Shown here piece by piece: positions 35,471-44,234 of a DNA stretch of 64,000 bases. Position 1 is the stretch's first letter. Each line of letters opens with the position of its first letter. Origin of the DNA: Mycolicibacter hiberniae (GTDB taxonomy: Bacteria > Actinomycetota > Actinomycetes > Mycobacteriales > Mycobacteriaceae); assembly GCF_010729485.1 (NCBI RefSeq), contig NZ_AP022609.1, positions 620,001 to 684,000 of the forward strand, given 5' to 3'. The translations under genes and the position numbers were made by a program. The notes under the pieces are model-generated. The model was not told the origin of the DNA. It saw only the letters and a list, made by a program, of their open reading frames with translations, and made no database searches.

Positions 35471-36321
35471 GGCCCGGACACGAACTCGACGACGGCCGCG
35501 CTGAAGGCGTCGTTGTCGTCGCCGGCGGCGGTGTGCCCGGCGCCGGACAGCTCCACGAGCCGCGCGCCGGGGACCTTGGACAGGAAGTCCGCGACACCGT
35601 CGGGGCTGACCACATCGGAGAGCTTGCCGCGGATCAGCAGGATCGGGATCTGCAGCCCGATGGCGGCCGCCTCGATCTTCTCGGTGCGCAGCGCCGGGTC
35701 GTCGTCGGGTTTGGTCATCAGCGCCGGATCCCAGTGCCAGTACCACCGCCCGTCGCGCCGGCGCAGATTCTTCTTCAGCCCTTCGGGACTGCGAGGTTTG
35801 CGGCGGTGCGGCAGGTAGGACGCCACCGCGTCGGCGGCCTGCTCCAAGGAGTCGAAACCGTCGAGGTGGCTGGCCATGAAGTCACGGATGCGGGCGCTGC
35901 CGTCCTTCTCATAACGCGGCACCACGTCCACCAGCACCAGCTTGGTCACCCGCTGCGGCCCGGCCTGCGCGGCCACCAGAATGCCGGTGAGCCCGCCCAT
36001 GCTGGCCCCGATCAGCGCCACCGGCCGGCCGATCGCGTCGATCACCGCCAGCGCGTCGGCGGTCAGCTTCTCGATCGCGTAGTCGGCGTGCGGCGCCCGA
36101 TCACTGTCGCCGTGGCCGCGGGTGTCGAGCGCCACCACGTGATAGCCGCGGTCGGCCAAGATCTGGCCGGTCCTGTGCCAGGAGTGCCGATTCTGGCCAC
36201 CGCCGTGCAGCAGCACGATGGTCGGGTGGCCGGCCGCGTCGGCTGCGCCGCGGTTCCATTCGTCGGCGACCAGCGTTACTCCGTCGACGCCGTCGTATTC
36301 GACGGTCTGGGCTGTGCGCAT
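35467..36321 (-). CDS. bpoB: Alpha/beta hydrolase (BpoB type)
   Basis: 284 residues. Oxyanion region [15 protein letters not shown], nucleophile elbow GASMGG (Ser), acid and His in [14 protein letters not shown]. It corresponds to Rv1123c, named BpoB as a non-heme haloperoxidase, but that name reflects fold similarity and hydrolysis is as likely. ATG 36321 is supported by TACCAT (complement of 36328-36333), 6 bases upstream. Its stop overlaps the TTG start of the cyclase gene. Divergent from ephC. Confidence 0.85.
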   Translation of the reverse strand: MRTAQTVEYDGVDGVTLVADEWNRGAADAAGHPTIVLLHGGGQNRHSWHRTGQILADRGYHVVALDTRGHGDSDRAPHADYAIEKLTADALAVIDAIGRPVALIGASMGGLTGILVAAQAGPQRVTKLVLVDVVPRYEKDGSARIRDFMASHLDGFDSLEQAADAVASYLPHRRKPRSPEGLKKNLRRRDGRWYWHWDPALMTKPDDDPALRTEKIEAAAIGLQIPILLIRGKLSDVVSPDGVADFLSKVPGARLVELSGAGHTAAGDDNDAFSAAVVEFVSGP

Positions 36322-36389
36322 TCCCAGATGGTAGATAGGTTGGACGACAGGGTCGACGCAAACGCCTGCCCGGCCGTGAGGGGTAAGTG

Positions 36390-37283
36390 ATGAGTGAACC
36401 GCGGTGGATCGACGTGCCGGCACCCGGGGTCGAACTCAAGGCATTGAGTTGGGGCACCCCCGGTGACCCGGTGGCGTTGTGCCTGCACGGTTTTCCCGAC
36501 ACCGCCTACGGGTGGCGCCGCTTGGCGCCGCGGCTGGTGGACGCCGGGTGGCATGTGGTGGCGCCGTTCATGCGGGGATATGCGCCCTCGGCGATCCCCG
36601 CCGACGGCAGCTACCACGTGGGCGCCTTGATCCACGACGCGCTACGGGCGCACGTCGCTGTCGGCGGCACCGGCCGGGACGTGGTGATCGGGCACGACTG
36701 GGGCGCGATCGCGGCCACCGGGCTGGCGGCGATGCCCGACAGCCCGTTCACCAAGGCGGTGATCATGTCTGTGCCGCCGCCGGCCGCGCTCCGTGCCGTC
36801 GGCGGGACCGACCGGCTCTCGCTGGCCCGCCGGGTTCCCGGACAGGTGCTGCGCAGCTGGTACATCAGCTACTTCCAACTGCCGTGGCTGCCGGAGCGCT
36901 CCGCCTCCTGGGTGCTGCCGCTGCTGTGGCGGCGCTGGTCGCCGGGATATCCCGCCGAGGAGGATCTGCGCCACGTCGACGCGGCCATCGGAACACCGGA
37001 GGGCTGGCGCGCCGCGCTGGGGCCCTACCGGGCATTACGCAGCCTGCGGGCCCCCGAGCCCTACACCGATCTGCACCGGTACTGGTTGCAGCTGCCGCAG
37101 CTGCGGACCCTGTACCTGCACGGGCGCACCGACGGCTGCATGACGGTGGAGTTCGCGCAGCTGATGGAGCCCGCATTGCCGGCGGGCAGTGCGGTTGCCA
37201 TCGTCGAAAACGCGGGCCACTTCCTGCAACTCGAGCAGCCCGACCAGGTCGCCGAACAGGTGCTGGCGTTCCTGAGCCGATGA
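36390..37283 (+). CDS. ephC: Epoxide hydrolase-like alpha/beta hydrolase (EphC)
   Basis: 297 residues. LHGFPDTAYGWRRLAPRL (oxyanion HGxP), GHDWGAIAATGLA (nucleophile Asp, the epoxide-hydrolase form) and NAGHFLQLEQP (catalytic His) are all in place, with a cap domain near 140-215. It opens epoxides to diols; lipid epoxides are plausible substrates. Corresponds to Rv1124. ATG 36390 was chosen with GAGGGG about 9 bases upstream; GTG 36387 is one codon earlier. Confidence 0.87.
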   Translation: MSEPRWIDVPAPGVELKALSWGTPGDPVALCLHGFPDTAYGWRRLAPRLVDAGWHVVAPFMRGYAPSAIPADGSYHVGALIHDALRAHVAVGGTGRDVVIGHDWGAIAATGLAAMPDSPFTKAVIMSVPPPAALRAVGGTDRLSLARRVPGQVLRSWYISYFQLPWLPERSASWVLPLLWRRWSPGYPAEEDLRHVDAAIGTPEGWRAALGPYRALRSLRAPEPYTDLHRYWLQLPQLRTLYLHGRTDGCMTVEFAQLMEPALPAGSAVAIVENAGHFLQLEQPDQVAEQVLAFLSR

Positions 37284-37298
37284 GCGGGGCCTGACCCG

Positions 37299-38540
37299 GT
37301 GGCCGCCGCACGGCGGATGGCCGCCATCGACGCGCAGTTCGGCTGGATGTCGGCGAAGATCCCCAGCGACCAGTTCCTGCTCTACGCCTTCGCCGGGGTA
37401 CCGGCCGACCTTGACGGCGCGATCGTCGAAGTGCTCGACCGGGCCCGGGCGGCCCCGGATCTCAACATCCGGGTCGACGACGCCGGCCGGCTGCGCTACC
37501 CGCGTTGGGTGCCGCGGACCGAGCCGGCCACGGTGATCCGCCACCGGGCACCCGCCGACAGCTGGGCCGGCTGCCTGGACGCCATCGTGGGGCTCACCGA
37601 AGACCAGCTCGACATCGGCGCCAACCCGTGGCGCCTGCACGTGTTCGCGCCCGTGCACGACATTCCCGGGCATCGCGGCGCCGGCACGGTGGCGGTGGTG
37701 CAGATAGCGCACGCCCTTGCCGACGGCCAACGGTCCTCAGCACTGGCCGCCTGGCTGTTCGGCCGTCCCGCGCCGGTGGCCGCGGTGCCGCCACCGCGGG
37801 CCGGGTTCTTGCCGTGGCGTGCCGTGGTCGCCGCGCGCGCCCACCGCCGCCGCGTCGAGGACACCCGGGCGGGACTGCTGCCGCCCGCCGTCGGCGACCG
37901 CCCACCGCTGGCCACCAACAACCGGCCGGCCGGCGACCGAACCGTGCGCACGCTGGTGCGACAGCGTGCCGACGTGGGCGGGCCGACGGTCACCGTGGCA
38001 GTGCTCGCCGCGGTGTCCGCGGCGCTCTCGGAATATCTCGGCGGGCACTGCGACGAACTGGGTGCCGAACTTCCCATGGCCAAAGCCGGTGCGCGCCAAG
38101 CCCACAACCACTTCGGCAACGTGACGGTGGGGCTGTACCCGCGTCTGGACCACGACGCCCGCTGTCAGCGCATCGCCGCCGATATCGCCACGGGCCGGCT
38201 CCGGAGCCGCCACCCGGCCACCGCCGCCGCCGACCGCGCCTTCGCCGCGACGCCCGCGGTGTTGCTGCGCTGGGGCGTAGACCGATTCGACCCCGATGTG
38301 CGCCCGCAGCGGGTCGCCGGCAACACCGTGGTCTCCAGCGTGCACCGCGGCGCCGCAGACCTGCGACTGGGCACCGAGCCGGTCCTGCTGACCGCCGGGT
38401 TTCCTGCGCTGTCCCCGGCGATGGGACTGACGCACGGCGTGCACGGGATCGGCGACACCGTCGTGATCAGCGTGCACGCGGCTCAGTCGGCGATCCCCGA
38501 TATCGAGGTATATCTGCGACTGTTGGACGCCGCGTTGTAG
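37299..38540 (+). CDS. WS/DGAT-like acyltransferase (Rv1125 type)
   Basis: 413 residues, near the 414 of Rv1125. The condensation-superfamily catalytic motif HxxxD appears as AHALADG near residue 147. The N-terminal DAQFGWMSAKIPSDQFLLY and C-terminal SSVHRGAADLRLGTEPVL segments agree with wax-ester-synthase/diacylglycerol-acyltransferase-like proteins of mycobacteria. It could esterify lipids, but no assay-based role is known to me. It begins 15 bases after ephC, so it is likely in the same transcript; ATG 37317 is an alternative start. Confidence 0.75.
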   Translation: MAAARRMAAIDAQFGWMSAKIPSDQFLLYAFAGVPADLDGAIVEVLDRARAAPDLNIRVDDAGRLRYPRWVPRTEPATVIRHRAPADSWAGCLDAIVGLTEDQLDIGANPWRLHVFAPVHDIPGHRGAGTVAVVQIAHALADGQRSSALAAWLFGRPAPVAAVPPPRAGFLPWRAVVAARAHRRRVEDTRAGLLPPAVGDRPPLATNNRPAGDRTVRTLVRQRADVGGPTVTVAVLAAVSAALSEYLGGHCDELGAELPMAKAGARQAHNHFGNVTVGLYPRLDHDARCQRIAADIATGRLRSRHPATAAADRAFAATPAVLLRWGVDRFDPDVRPQRVAGNTVVSSVHRGAADLRLGTEPVLLTAGFPALSPAMGLTHGVHGIGDTVVISVHAAQSAIPDIEVYLRLLDAAL

Positions 38541-38549
38541 TTTGAGCAG

Positions 38550-39071
38550 ATGGCCACCTCTGCTGATGTCGCACTGCTGCTCCTGCGTCTTGTTCTGGGT
38601 CTGACCATGGCAGCCCACGGGTTGAACAAGTTCATCGGCGGGGGCCGCATCCCCGGCACCGCGAGGTGGTTCGAAAGCATCGGCATGAAGTACGGCAAGT
38701 TCGCGGCGCTGACCGCGGCGATCACCGAGATCGCTGCCGGGCTGGCGCTGGCCGTCGGGTTGTTCACCCCGATCGCGGCCGCCGGGTTCGTGGCGTTGAT
38801 GGCGGTGGCGGTATGGACCGTGCACCGCTCGAACGGCTTCTTCGTGCTCAGCAACGGCTGGGAGTACAACCTGGTGCTGGCCGCCGGCGCTGTCGTGGTG
38901 GCCATGCTGGGGCCGGGTTACCTCAGCGCCGACCACCAGATTTTCGGCCACTGCTGGCAGAAAGGCTGGTCGGGCCTGTGGATCTCGCTCGGCCTGGGAC
39001 TGGCGGGCGCCATCGGTCAACTGGTGTTGTTCTACCGGCGGCCGGCGCAGTCCGCCGCGACAGGCGAGTAG
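38550..39071 (+). CDS. DoxX family membrane protein
   Basis: 173 residues with four hydrophobic segments and DoxX landmarks: LLLLRLVLGLTMAAHGLNKF, the GGGRIPGTARWFESIGM loop and AAITEIAAGLALAVGLFTP. DoxX proteins are associated with redox or thiol stress systems, but the activity is unclear. ATG 38550 is probably leaderless: TAGTTT (38538-38543) lies 6 bases upstream, and its first three bases are the stop codon of the preceding gene. The 3' end overlaps prpR by 40 bases. Confidence 0.86.
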   Translation: MATSADVALLLLRLVLGLTMAAHGLNKFIGGGRIPGTARWFESIGMKYGKFAALTAAITEIAAGLALAVGLFTPIAAAGFVALMAVAVWTVHRSNGFFVLSNGWEYNLVLAAGAVVVAMLGPGYLSADHQIFGHCWQKGWSGLWISLGLGLAGAIGQLVLFYRRPAQSAATGE

Positions 39072-40480
39072 GGCAGCCCGCTGCCGGCGTTCTCGTCGAC
39101 GATCACGCGCCGGCCCAGATAGGGGAAGGCCCGCTGCGGGCAGGCCTGGCGATCACAGATCTTGCAGCCCGCGCCGATCGGCACCACCGTTGCCGCGTCA
39201 TCGAGGGCGACACCGGTGGAGTACACCAGCTTGTCGGCATGGGCAAGGTCGCACCCCAGGCCCACGGCGAAACTCTTGTGCTGCCCCAGATAGCCGCGCC
39301 CCTCGGGCGGCGTGGTTGTCGCGATCCAGAAGTACTTGCGCCCGTCGGGCATCTGGGCCACCTGGGTGACGATGCGGCCCGGCTGGCTGAATGCATCGTG
39401 GACCACCCACAGGGGGCAGCTGCCGCCGACCCGGCTGAAGTGAAACGCCGTCGCTGACTGCCGCTTCGAGATGTTGCCGGCTCTGTCGGTACGGACGAAG
39501 ATGAACGGCACCCCGCGTCGTCCGGGCTGTTGCAGTGTCGACAGGCGGTGACACACCGTCTCGAAACCGACCTCGAAACGGCGGCCCAGCAGGTCGATGT
39601 CGTAACGTAGGTCGGCCGCGGATCGCTGAAACTGCCGGTACGGCAACAGAAAAGCGCCGGCGAAGTAATTGGCCAGCCCGATCTTGGCTACCCCGCGTGC
39701 CTCCGGGCTCAGTGACGGGTCTTGGGCCACGAGGTCGGCGAGCAGCTCCTGCTGGGTCAGCAGCGCCAGTTGGGTGGCGATCTGGAAAGCGCGCTGGCCG
39801 GCCAGCAGCCAGTGCGCGACGCGCAGCACCCGTGTCGCCGGATCGAAGACCCGCTTGGTGCCCGCCGGCAGGTCGTCGACGATCGCCACGGTGACGCCGA
39901 AGCGCTCTTCCATCAGTGCAGCCAGCTGAATATCCAAGCCGCCGAAACGCATCCCGGTGTCGATGAATAGCCGCTCGGCGGCATTGTCGAGTTCGCCGAT
40001 GTAGTTGTTGCGGTCGTAGAAGAAGTCCCGGACCTCCTCGAAGGGCATGGGCCCGGCCACCGACTGTGCCGCGTCACCGGAGACTCGCGACCGGTAGGAT
40101 TCCAATTCCTCAGTGGCCGAACGAAGTTGGCGGTGCATGGTCAGCAGGCTGTTGCCGATCTCGGGCATGCGCGCCACCAGCTGCTCGATCTGTCCTTCGC
40201 CGGCGGCGTGTTCGCCGGCGGTCGCGGTGAACATGTCGCGCAGTTCGGCGACCAGGCGGGCATCGCCGTCGCCGGAGAAGTACTGCGCGGGCAGGCCGAA
40301 ACGTTCGGTGAGCGCCAGCAACACCGCAACGGTGAGCGGCCGCTGGTCGTTCTCGAGCTGATTGACGTAGCTGGTCGACAGGTTCAACGCGCGGGCCAGC
40401 GCGACTTGCGTCAGGCCGCGCTCCTCACGCAGACGGCGCAGCCTGGCCCCGGCGAAGGTGCGGGAGGTCGGAGGTGCCAT
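39032..40480 (-). CDS. prpR: Propionate regulator PrpR/RamB-type (XRE + ScfR)
   Basis: 482 residues. An XRE helix-turn-helix (about 10-65: RLRRLREERGLTQVALARAL) is followed by an IrrE-like DUF955 region and a ScfR-type C-terminal domain with a Cys group (GCKICDRQACPQ) near 440-452, reported to hold a [4Fe-4S] cluster in M. tuberculosis PrpR. It controls the methylcitrate and glyoxylate genes and responds to propionyl-CoA. The ATG is leaderless (TACCCT, complement of 40488-40493, 7 bases upstream). Divergent from prpDBC. Confidence 0.92.
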   Translation of the reverse strand: MAPPTSRTFAGARLRRLREERGLTQVALARALNLSTSYVNQLENDQRPLTVAVLLALTERFGLPAQYFSGDGDARLVAELRDMFTATAGEHAAGEGQIEQLVARMPEIGNSLLTMHRQLRSATEELESYRSRVSGDAAQSVAGPMPFEEVRDFFYDRNNYIGELDNAAERLFIDTGMRFGGLDIQLAALMEERFGVTVAIVDDLPAGTKRVFDPATRVLRVAHWLLAGQRAFQIATQLALLTQQELLADLVAQDPSLSPEARGVAKIGLANYFAGAFLLPYRQFQRSAADLRYDIDLLGRRFEVGFETVCHRLSTLQQPGRRGVPFIFVRTDRAGNISKRQSATAFHFSRVGGSCPLWVVHDAFSQPGRIVTQVAQMPDGRKYFWIATTTPPEGRGYLGQHKSFAVGLGCDLAHADKLVYSTGVALDDAATVVPIGAGCKICDRQACPQRAFPYLGRRVIVDENAGSGLPYSPVAADCAGRR

Positions 40481-40506
40481 GTCATGCAGGGTAACCCCAC
40501 GGCAGA

Positions 40507-40546
40507 TTCGCAAGGTTTGCAACACCGGAGATTCTAGGACGCAAAA
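40507..40546. promoter_or_regulatory. Putative PrpR/RamB binding half-sites between prpR and prpD
   Basis: TTCGCAA (40507-40513), TTTGCAA (40516-40522) and GCAAAA (40541-40546) are clustered in the divergent promoter region. PrpR/RamB proteins recognise sequences of the TTTGCAAA kind. The sites are 27-42 bases upstream of the prpR start and 79-94 bases upstream of prpD (the GCAAAA box 55-66 bases from each), so one set of sites could control both. Confidence 0.6.
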
Positions 40547-40600
40547 TTCCACTTTTCCCGTCAGTTTCGGCAGGTCGCGGCTCTGCGTAGGGTGTGAAAC

Positions 40601-42106
40601 ATGCAGCTACATGACGTGCGGACCCGCCGCAGTGCCGAGGACTTCCCCCGCTCCGAGCACCTCGCTTGGAAGATCGCGCAGGTGGCCGCCGACCCGGTGG
40701 AAGTTCCCGACGACACCGCGGCAATGGTCATCAACCGGATCATCGACAACGCCGCCGTCAGCGCTGCCTCGGTGCTGCGCCGGCCGGTGACCGTGGCCCG
40801 CCGCCAAGCCCTGGCACACCCGTCGGCCCCGGGTGCCGCGGTCTTCGGCGTCCGCGGCAGCTACTCGGCCGAATGGGCCGCCTGGGCCAACGGCACCGCG
40901 GTGCGCGAACTGGACTTCCACGACACCTTCCTGGCCGCGGAGTACTCGCATCCCGGCGACAACATCCCCGCGCTGGTGGCGGTCGCCCAGCAGCTCGGGG
41001 TCAGCGGCGCCGACCTGATCCGCGGCCTGGCCACCGCCTACGAGATCCAGGTCGACCTGGTCAAGGGTATCTGCCTGCACGAGCACAAGATCGACCACGT
41101 CGCCCATCTCGGCCCGTCGGTAGCCGCCGGAATCGGCACCATGCTGCGGCTGGACCCCGAGGTGATCTACTCCGCCGTCGGCCAGGCGCTGCACCTGACC
41201 ACCGCTACCCGCCAGTCCCGCAAGGGCTTGATCTCCAGCTGGAAGGCCTACGCGCCGGCCTGGGCCGGCAAAGTCGGCATCGAGGCCGTGGACCGGGCGA
41301 TGCGCGGTGAAGGCGCACCGGCCCCGATCTGGGAGGGCGAAGACGGCGTGATCGCCTGGCTGCTGTCCGGGCGCGACCACACCTACCAGGTGCCGCTGCC
41401 CGGTCCCGGCGAGGCCAAGCGCGGCATCCTGGACACCTACACCAAGGAGTACTCCGCGGAATACCAGAGCCAGGCCCTGATCGACCTGGCCAAGCGCCTC
41501 CGCGAGCGGATCGCCGACCTGAGCCAGGTGGCCACGATCGTGTTGCACACCAGCCACCACACCCACTACGTGATCGGCACCGGCTCCGGCGACCCGCAGA
41601 AGTTCGACCCGGACGCCTCGCGGGAGACCCTGGACCACTCGGTGATGTACATCTTCGCCGTCGCCCTGGAGGACGGCAGCTGGCACCACGTCCGGTCCTA
41701 CAGCCCGGAACGGGCACACCGGCCCGAGACCATCGCACTGTGGCGCAAGATCTCCACCGTCGAGGACCCGGAGTGGACCCGGCGCTACCACTCGACCGAC
41801 CCAGGCGAGAAGGCGTTCGGGGCGCGCGCCGAGATCACCTTGGCCAGTGGCGAAGTCATCACCGACGAGCTCGCGATCGCCGACGCTCACCCGCTGGGGG
41901 CCCGGCCGTTCGAACGCAAGCAGTACATCGCCAAGTTCACCGAGCTCGCCGAGGGCGTGGTGACCACGGCCGAACAAGAGCGGTTCCTCGCCGCCGCCGA
42001 AGGACTTGCGGGTCTGAGCGGCGGTCAGCTCAGCGAACTCAACATCGTCGTCGAGCCGGCGGTGCTCGACCAGGCACCGGCGACACCCGACGGGATTTTC
42101 CGGTGA
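40601..42106 (+). CDS. prpD: 2-methylcitrate dehydratase PrpD
   Basis: 501 residues. MmgE/PrpD-family enzyme with the helical N-terminal domain ([20 protein letters not shown]) and later [15 protein letters not shown]. It converts 2-methylcitrate to 2-methyl-cis-aconitate in the methylcitrate cycle, which consumes propionyl-CoA from odd-chain fatty acids and cholesterol. The ATG is leaderless: TAGGGT (40588-40593) lies 7 bases upstream. The stop overlaps prpB by GTGA, so prpD-prpB-prpC are translationally coupled. Confidence 0.96.
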   Translation: MQLHDVRTRRSAEDFPRSEHLAWKIAQVAADPVEVPDDTAAMVINRIIDNAAVSAASVLRRPVTVARRQALAHPSAPGAAVFGVRGSYSAEWAAWANGTAVRELDFHDTFLAAEYSHPGDNIPALVAVAQQLGVSGADLIRGLATAYEIQVDLVKGICLHEHKIDHVAHLGPSVAAGIGTMLRLDPEVIYSAVGQALHLTTATRQSRKGLISSWKAYAPAWAGKVGIEAVDRAMRGEGAPAPIWEGEDGVIAWLLSGRDHTYQVPLPGPGEAKRGILDTYTKEYSAEYQSQALIDLAKRLRERIADLSQVATIVLHTSHHTHYVIGTGSGDPQKFDPDASRETLDHSVMYIFAVALEDGSWHHVRSYSPERAHRPETIALWRKISTVEDPEWTRRYHSTDPGEKAFGARAEITLASGEVITDELAIADAHPLGARPFERKQYIAKFTELAEGVVTTAEQERFLAAAEGLAGLSGGQLSELNIVVEPAVLDQAPATPDGIFR

Positions 42107-43017
42107 GTGGGCTGCTCGGGTCCGCCGCGGCTCCGGCGGACAAGCGGGCGGCATTGCGGGCCGGTCTGCAATCGGGCCGGCTGCAACGGTTCCCGGGGGC
42201 GTTCTCGCCCCTGGTCGCCAAGCTGGTGGCCGAGATCGGCTTCGAAGGCGTCTACGTCTCCGGTGCGGCGCTCTCGGCCGACCTGGGACTGCCGGACATC
42301 GGGCTGACCACGCTGACCGAGGTGGCGGAGCGCGGCGCACAGATCGCCGCGGCCACCAGCTTGCCCACCTTCATCGACGCCGACACCGGCTTCGGCGAGC
42401 CGATGAGCGCCGCACGCACCGTCACGGTGCTCGAAGACGCCGGGCTGGCCGGGTGCCACCTCGAGGACCAGGTCAACCCCAAGCGGTGCGGGCACCTCGA
42501 CGGCAAAGCCGTGGTGCCGGTGGGTGAGATGGTCAAGCGGCTGCGGGCCGCGGTCACCGCCCGCCGGGACCCCAACTTCGTGATCTGCGCCCGCACCGAC
42601 GCCGCCGGCATCGAAGGACTCGCCTCCGCGATCGACCGGGCGAAGGCCTACGCCGACGCCGGGGCGGACCTGATCTTCACCGAAGCCCTACGCGGGCCGG
42701 CCGAATTCGAAGCATTTCGCGCCGCGGTGACCACGCCGCTGCTGGCCAACATGACCGAGTTCGGCAAATCGGAGCTGCTCACCGCCGCCCAACTGTGCGA
42801 CCTCGGCTACAACGCCGTCATCTACCCGGTCACCACGCTGCGGCTGGCGATGTTCGCCGTCGAAGCCGGATTGCGTGAGATCGATTCGGCCGGAACGCAA
42901 TCCGGTCTCCTGGATCAGATGCAGCAGCGCAGCCGGCTCTACGAGCTGCTGCGCTACGCCGAGTACAGCCAATTCGATGACGACATCTTCACCTTCACGT
43001 TAGGAGCGGCCCAGTGA
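42103..43017 (+). CDS. prpB: 2-methylisocitrate lyase PrpB
   Basis: 304 residues from GTG 42103, which overlaps the prpD stop. The isocitrate-lyase-superfamily signature appears as [11 protein letters not shown] (KRCGH, PrpB form), with DADTGFGEP for metal binding. It cleaves 2-methylisocitrate to pyruvate and succinate. M. tuberculosis lacks this gene and uses isocitrate lyase instead, so its presence here is a useful taxonomic and metabolic marker. Confidence 0.95.
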   Translation: MSGLLGSAAAPADKRAALRAGLQSGRLQRFPGAFSPLVAKLVAEIGFEGVYVSGAALSADLGLPDIGLTTLTEVAERGAQIAAATSLPTFIDADTGFGEPMSAARTVTVLEDAGLAGCHLEDQVNPKRCGHLDGKAVVPVGEMVKRLRAAVTARRDPNFVICARTDAAGIEGLASAIDRAKAYADAGADLIFTEALRGPAEFEAFRAAVTTPLLANMTEFGKSELLTAAQLCDLGYNAVIYPVTTLRLAMFAVEAGLREIDSAGTQSGLLDQMQQRSRLYELLRYAEYSQFDDDIFTFTLGAAQ

Positions 43018-44144
43018 CGATCTCCCCGGACGTGCCGGAAATCCGCAAAGGACTCGCCGGCGTCGTCGTCGACACCACCGCCATCTCCAAGGTGGTGCCG
43101 GAGACCAACTCCCTGACCTACCGCGGTTACCCCGTGCAGGATCTGGCCGCGCACTGCACCTTCGAGCAGGTCGCCTACCTGTTGTGGCACGGCGAGCTGC
43201 CGAGCGACGCCGAGCTGGCGCTGTTCTGCCAGCGGGAGCGGGCGGCGCGGCGAGCGGACCGCTCGCTGCTGTCGCTGGTGGACAAGCTGCCGGAGAACTG
43301 CCATCCGATGGACGTGGTGCGCACCGCGATCAGCTACCTGGGCGCCGAGGACGCCGAAGAAGACGACCCCAGCGAGTCGGCGAACTTCACCAAGGCGCTG
43401 CGGATGTTCGCGGTGCTGCCCACCATCGTGGCCGCCGACATGCGCCGCCGGCGCGGTCTGGACCCGATCGCGCCGCACAGCCACCTCGGCTACTCCGAGA
43501 ACTTCCTGCGGATGTGCTTCGGCGAGGTGCCCGATCCGGTGATCGTGGCGGCCTTCGAGCAGTCCATGACGCTGTATGCCGAACACAGCTTCAACGCATC
43601 CACGTTCGCCGCACGGGTGGTCACCTCCACCCAGTCCGACATCTACAGCGCGGTCACCGCGGCCATCGGCGCGCTCAAGGGCTCGCTGCACGGCGGCGCC
43701 AACGAGGCGGTCATGCACGACATGATCGAGATCGGTGAGCCGGGCCGGGCCGCGGCGTGGCTGCACGCCAAGCTGTCGCGTAAGGAGAAGGTGATGGGCT
43801 TCGGTCACCGCGTGTACAAGCACGGCGACTCCCGGGTGCCGACCATGAAGGCGGCACTCGAGCAGGTGGCTGCCGCCCGCGGTGGCCGGGCCTGGCTGGA
43901 CATCTACCGCATCCTGGAGACCGAGATGTTCGCGGCAACCGGAATCAAGCCCAACCTGGACTTCCCGACCGGTCCGGCCTACTACCTGATGGGCTTCGAC
44001 ATCCCGATGTTCACCCCGTTGTTTGTGATGAGCCGCATCACCGGCTGGACCGCCCACATCATGGAGCAGACGGCGTCCAACGCGCTGATCCGCCCGCTGA
44101 GCGCCTACTCGGGCAGCCCGCAGCGCGTCCTCAAGGCGGTGTGA
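43014..44144 (+). CDS. prpC: 2-methylcitrate synthase PrpC
   Basis: 376 residues. Citrate-synthase fold with catalytic His in GSLHGGANEAV and GFGHRVYKHGD, and the C-terminal Asp segment (FPTGPAYYLMGF). It condenses propionyl-CoA with oxaloacetate. GTG overlaps the prpB stop by four bases. Corresponds to Rv1131 (also called GltA1). A hairpin 7 bases after the stop probably terminates the operon. Confidence 0.96.
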   Translation: MTISPDVPEIRKGLAGVVVDTTAISKVVPETNSLTYRGYPVQDLAAHCTFEQVAYLLWHGELPSDAELALFCQRERAARRADRSLLSLVDKLPENCHPMDVVRTAISYLGAEDAEEDDPSESANFTKALRMFAVLPTIVAADMRRRRGLDPIAPHSHLGYSENFLRMCFGEVPDPVIVAAFEQSMTLYAEHSFNASTFAARVVTSTQSDIYSAVTAAIGALKGSLHGGANEAVMHDMIEIGEPGRAAAWLHAKLSRKEKVMGFGHRVYKHGDSRVPTMKAALEQVAAARGGRAWLDIYRILETEMFAATGIKPNLDFPTGPAYYLMGFDIPMFTPLFVMSRITGWTAHIMEQTASNALIRPLSAYSGSPQRVLKAV

Positions 44145-44150
44145 CGGCGC

Positions 44151-44173
44151 GGCGGCCGCGGTCGGTGGCCGCC
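44151..44173 (+). terminator. Hairpin after prpC
   Basis: GGCGGCC (44151-44157) and GGCCGCC (44167-44173) form a 7-bp GC stem with a 9-base loop, 7 bases after the prpC stop. No U-tract follows, which is usual for mycobacterial intrinsic terminators. Confidence 0.5.
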
Positions 44174-44208
44174 CGCACGTTCACCGGGACGGGTTTCGGC
44201 CCGCAGAT

Positions 44209-44224
44209 CTAGAACACGTTCTAG
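44209..44224. promoter_or_regulatory. Perfect KstR-type operator over the DUF3556 promoter
   Basis: CTAGAACACGTTCTAG satisfies KstR consensus TnnAACnnGTTnnA exactly, with 7-bp palindromic arms. It overlaps the -10 hexamer TAGTCT (44222-44227) of the leaderless DUF3556 gene, so bound repressor would block the promoter. Confidence 0.75.
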
Positions 44225-44234
44225 TCTTGGCTGC

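Noticed and set aside
35471..35746. N-terminal extension of the cyclase gene
   Set aside because: This is the opposite-frame shadow of bpoB; the membrane helix begins right after TTG 35470.
41740..42102. Upstream extension of prpB
   Set aside because: It is the out-of-frame shadow of prpD; the GTG at 42103 with the GTGA overlap and the PrpB N-terminus is the start.
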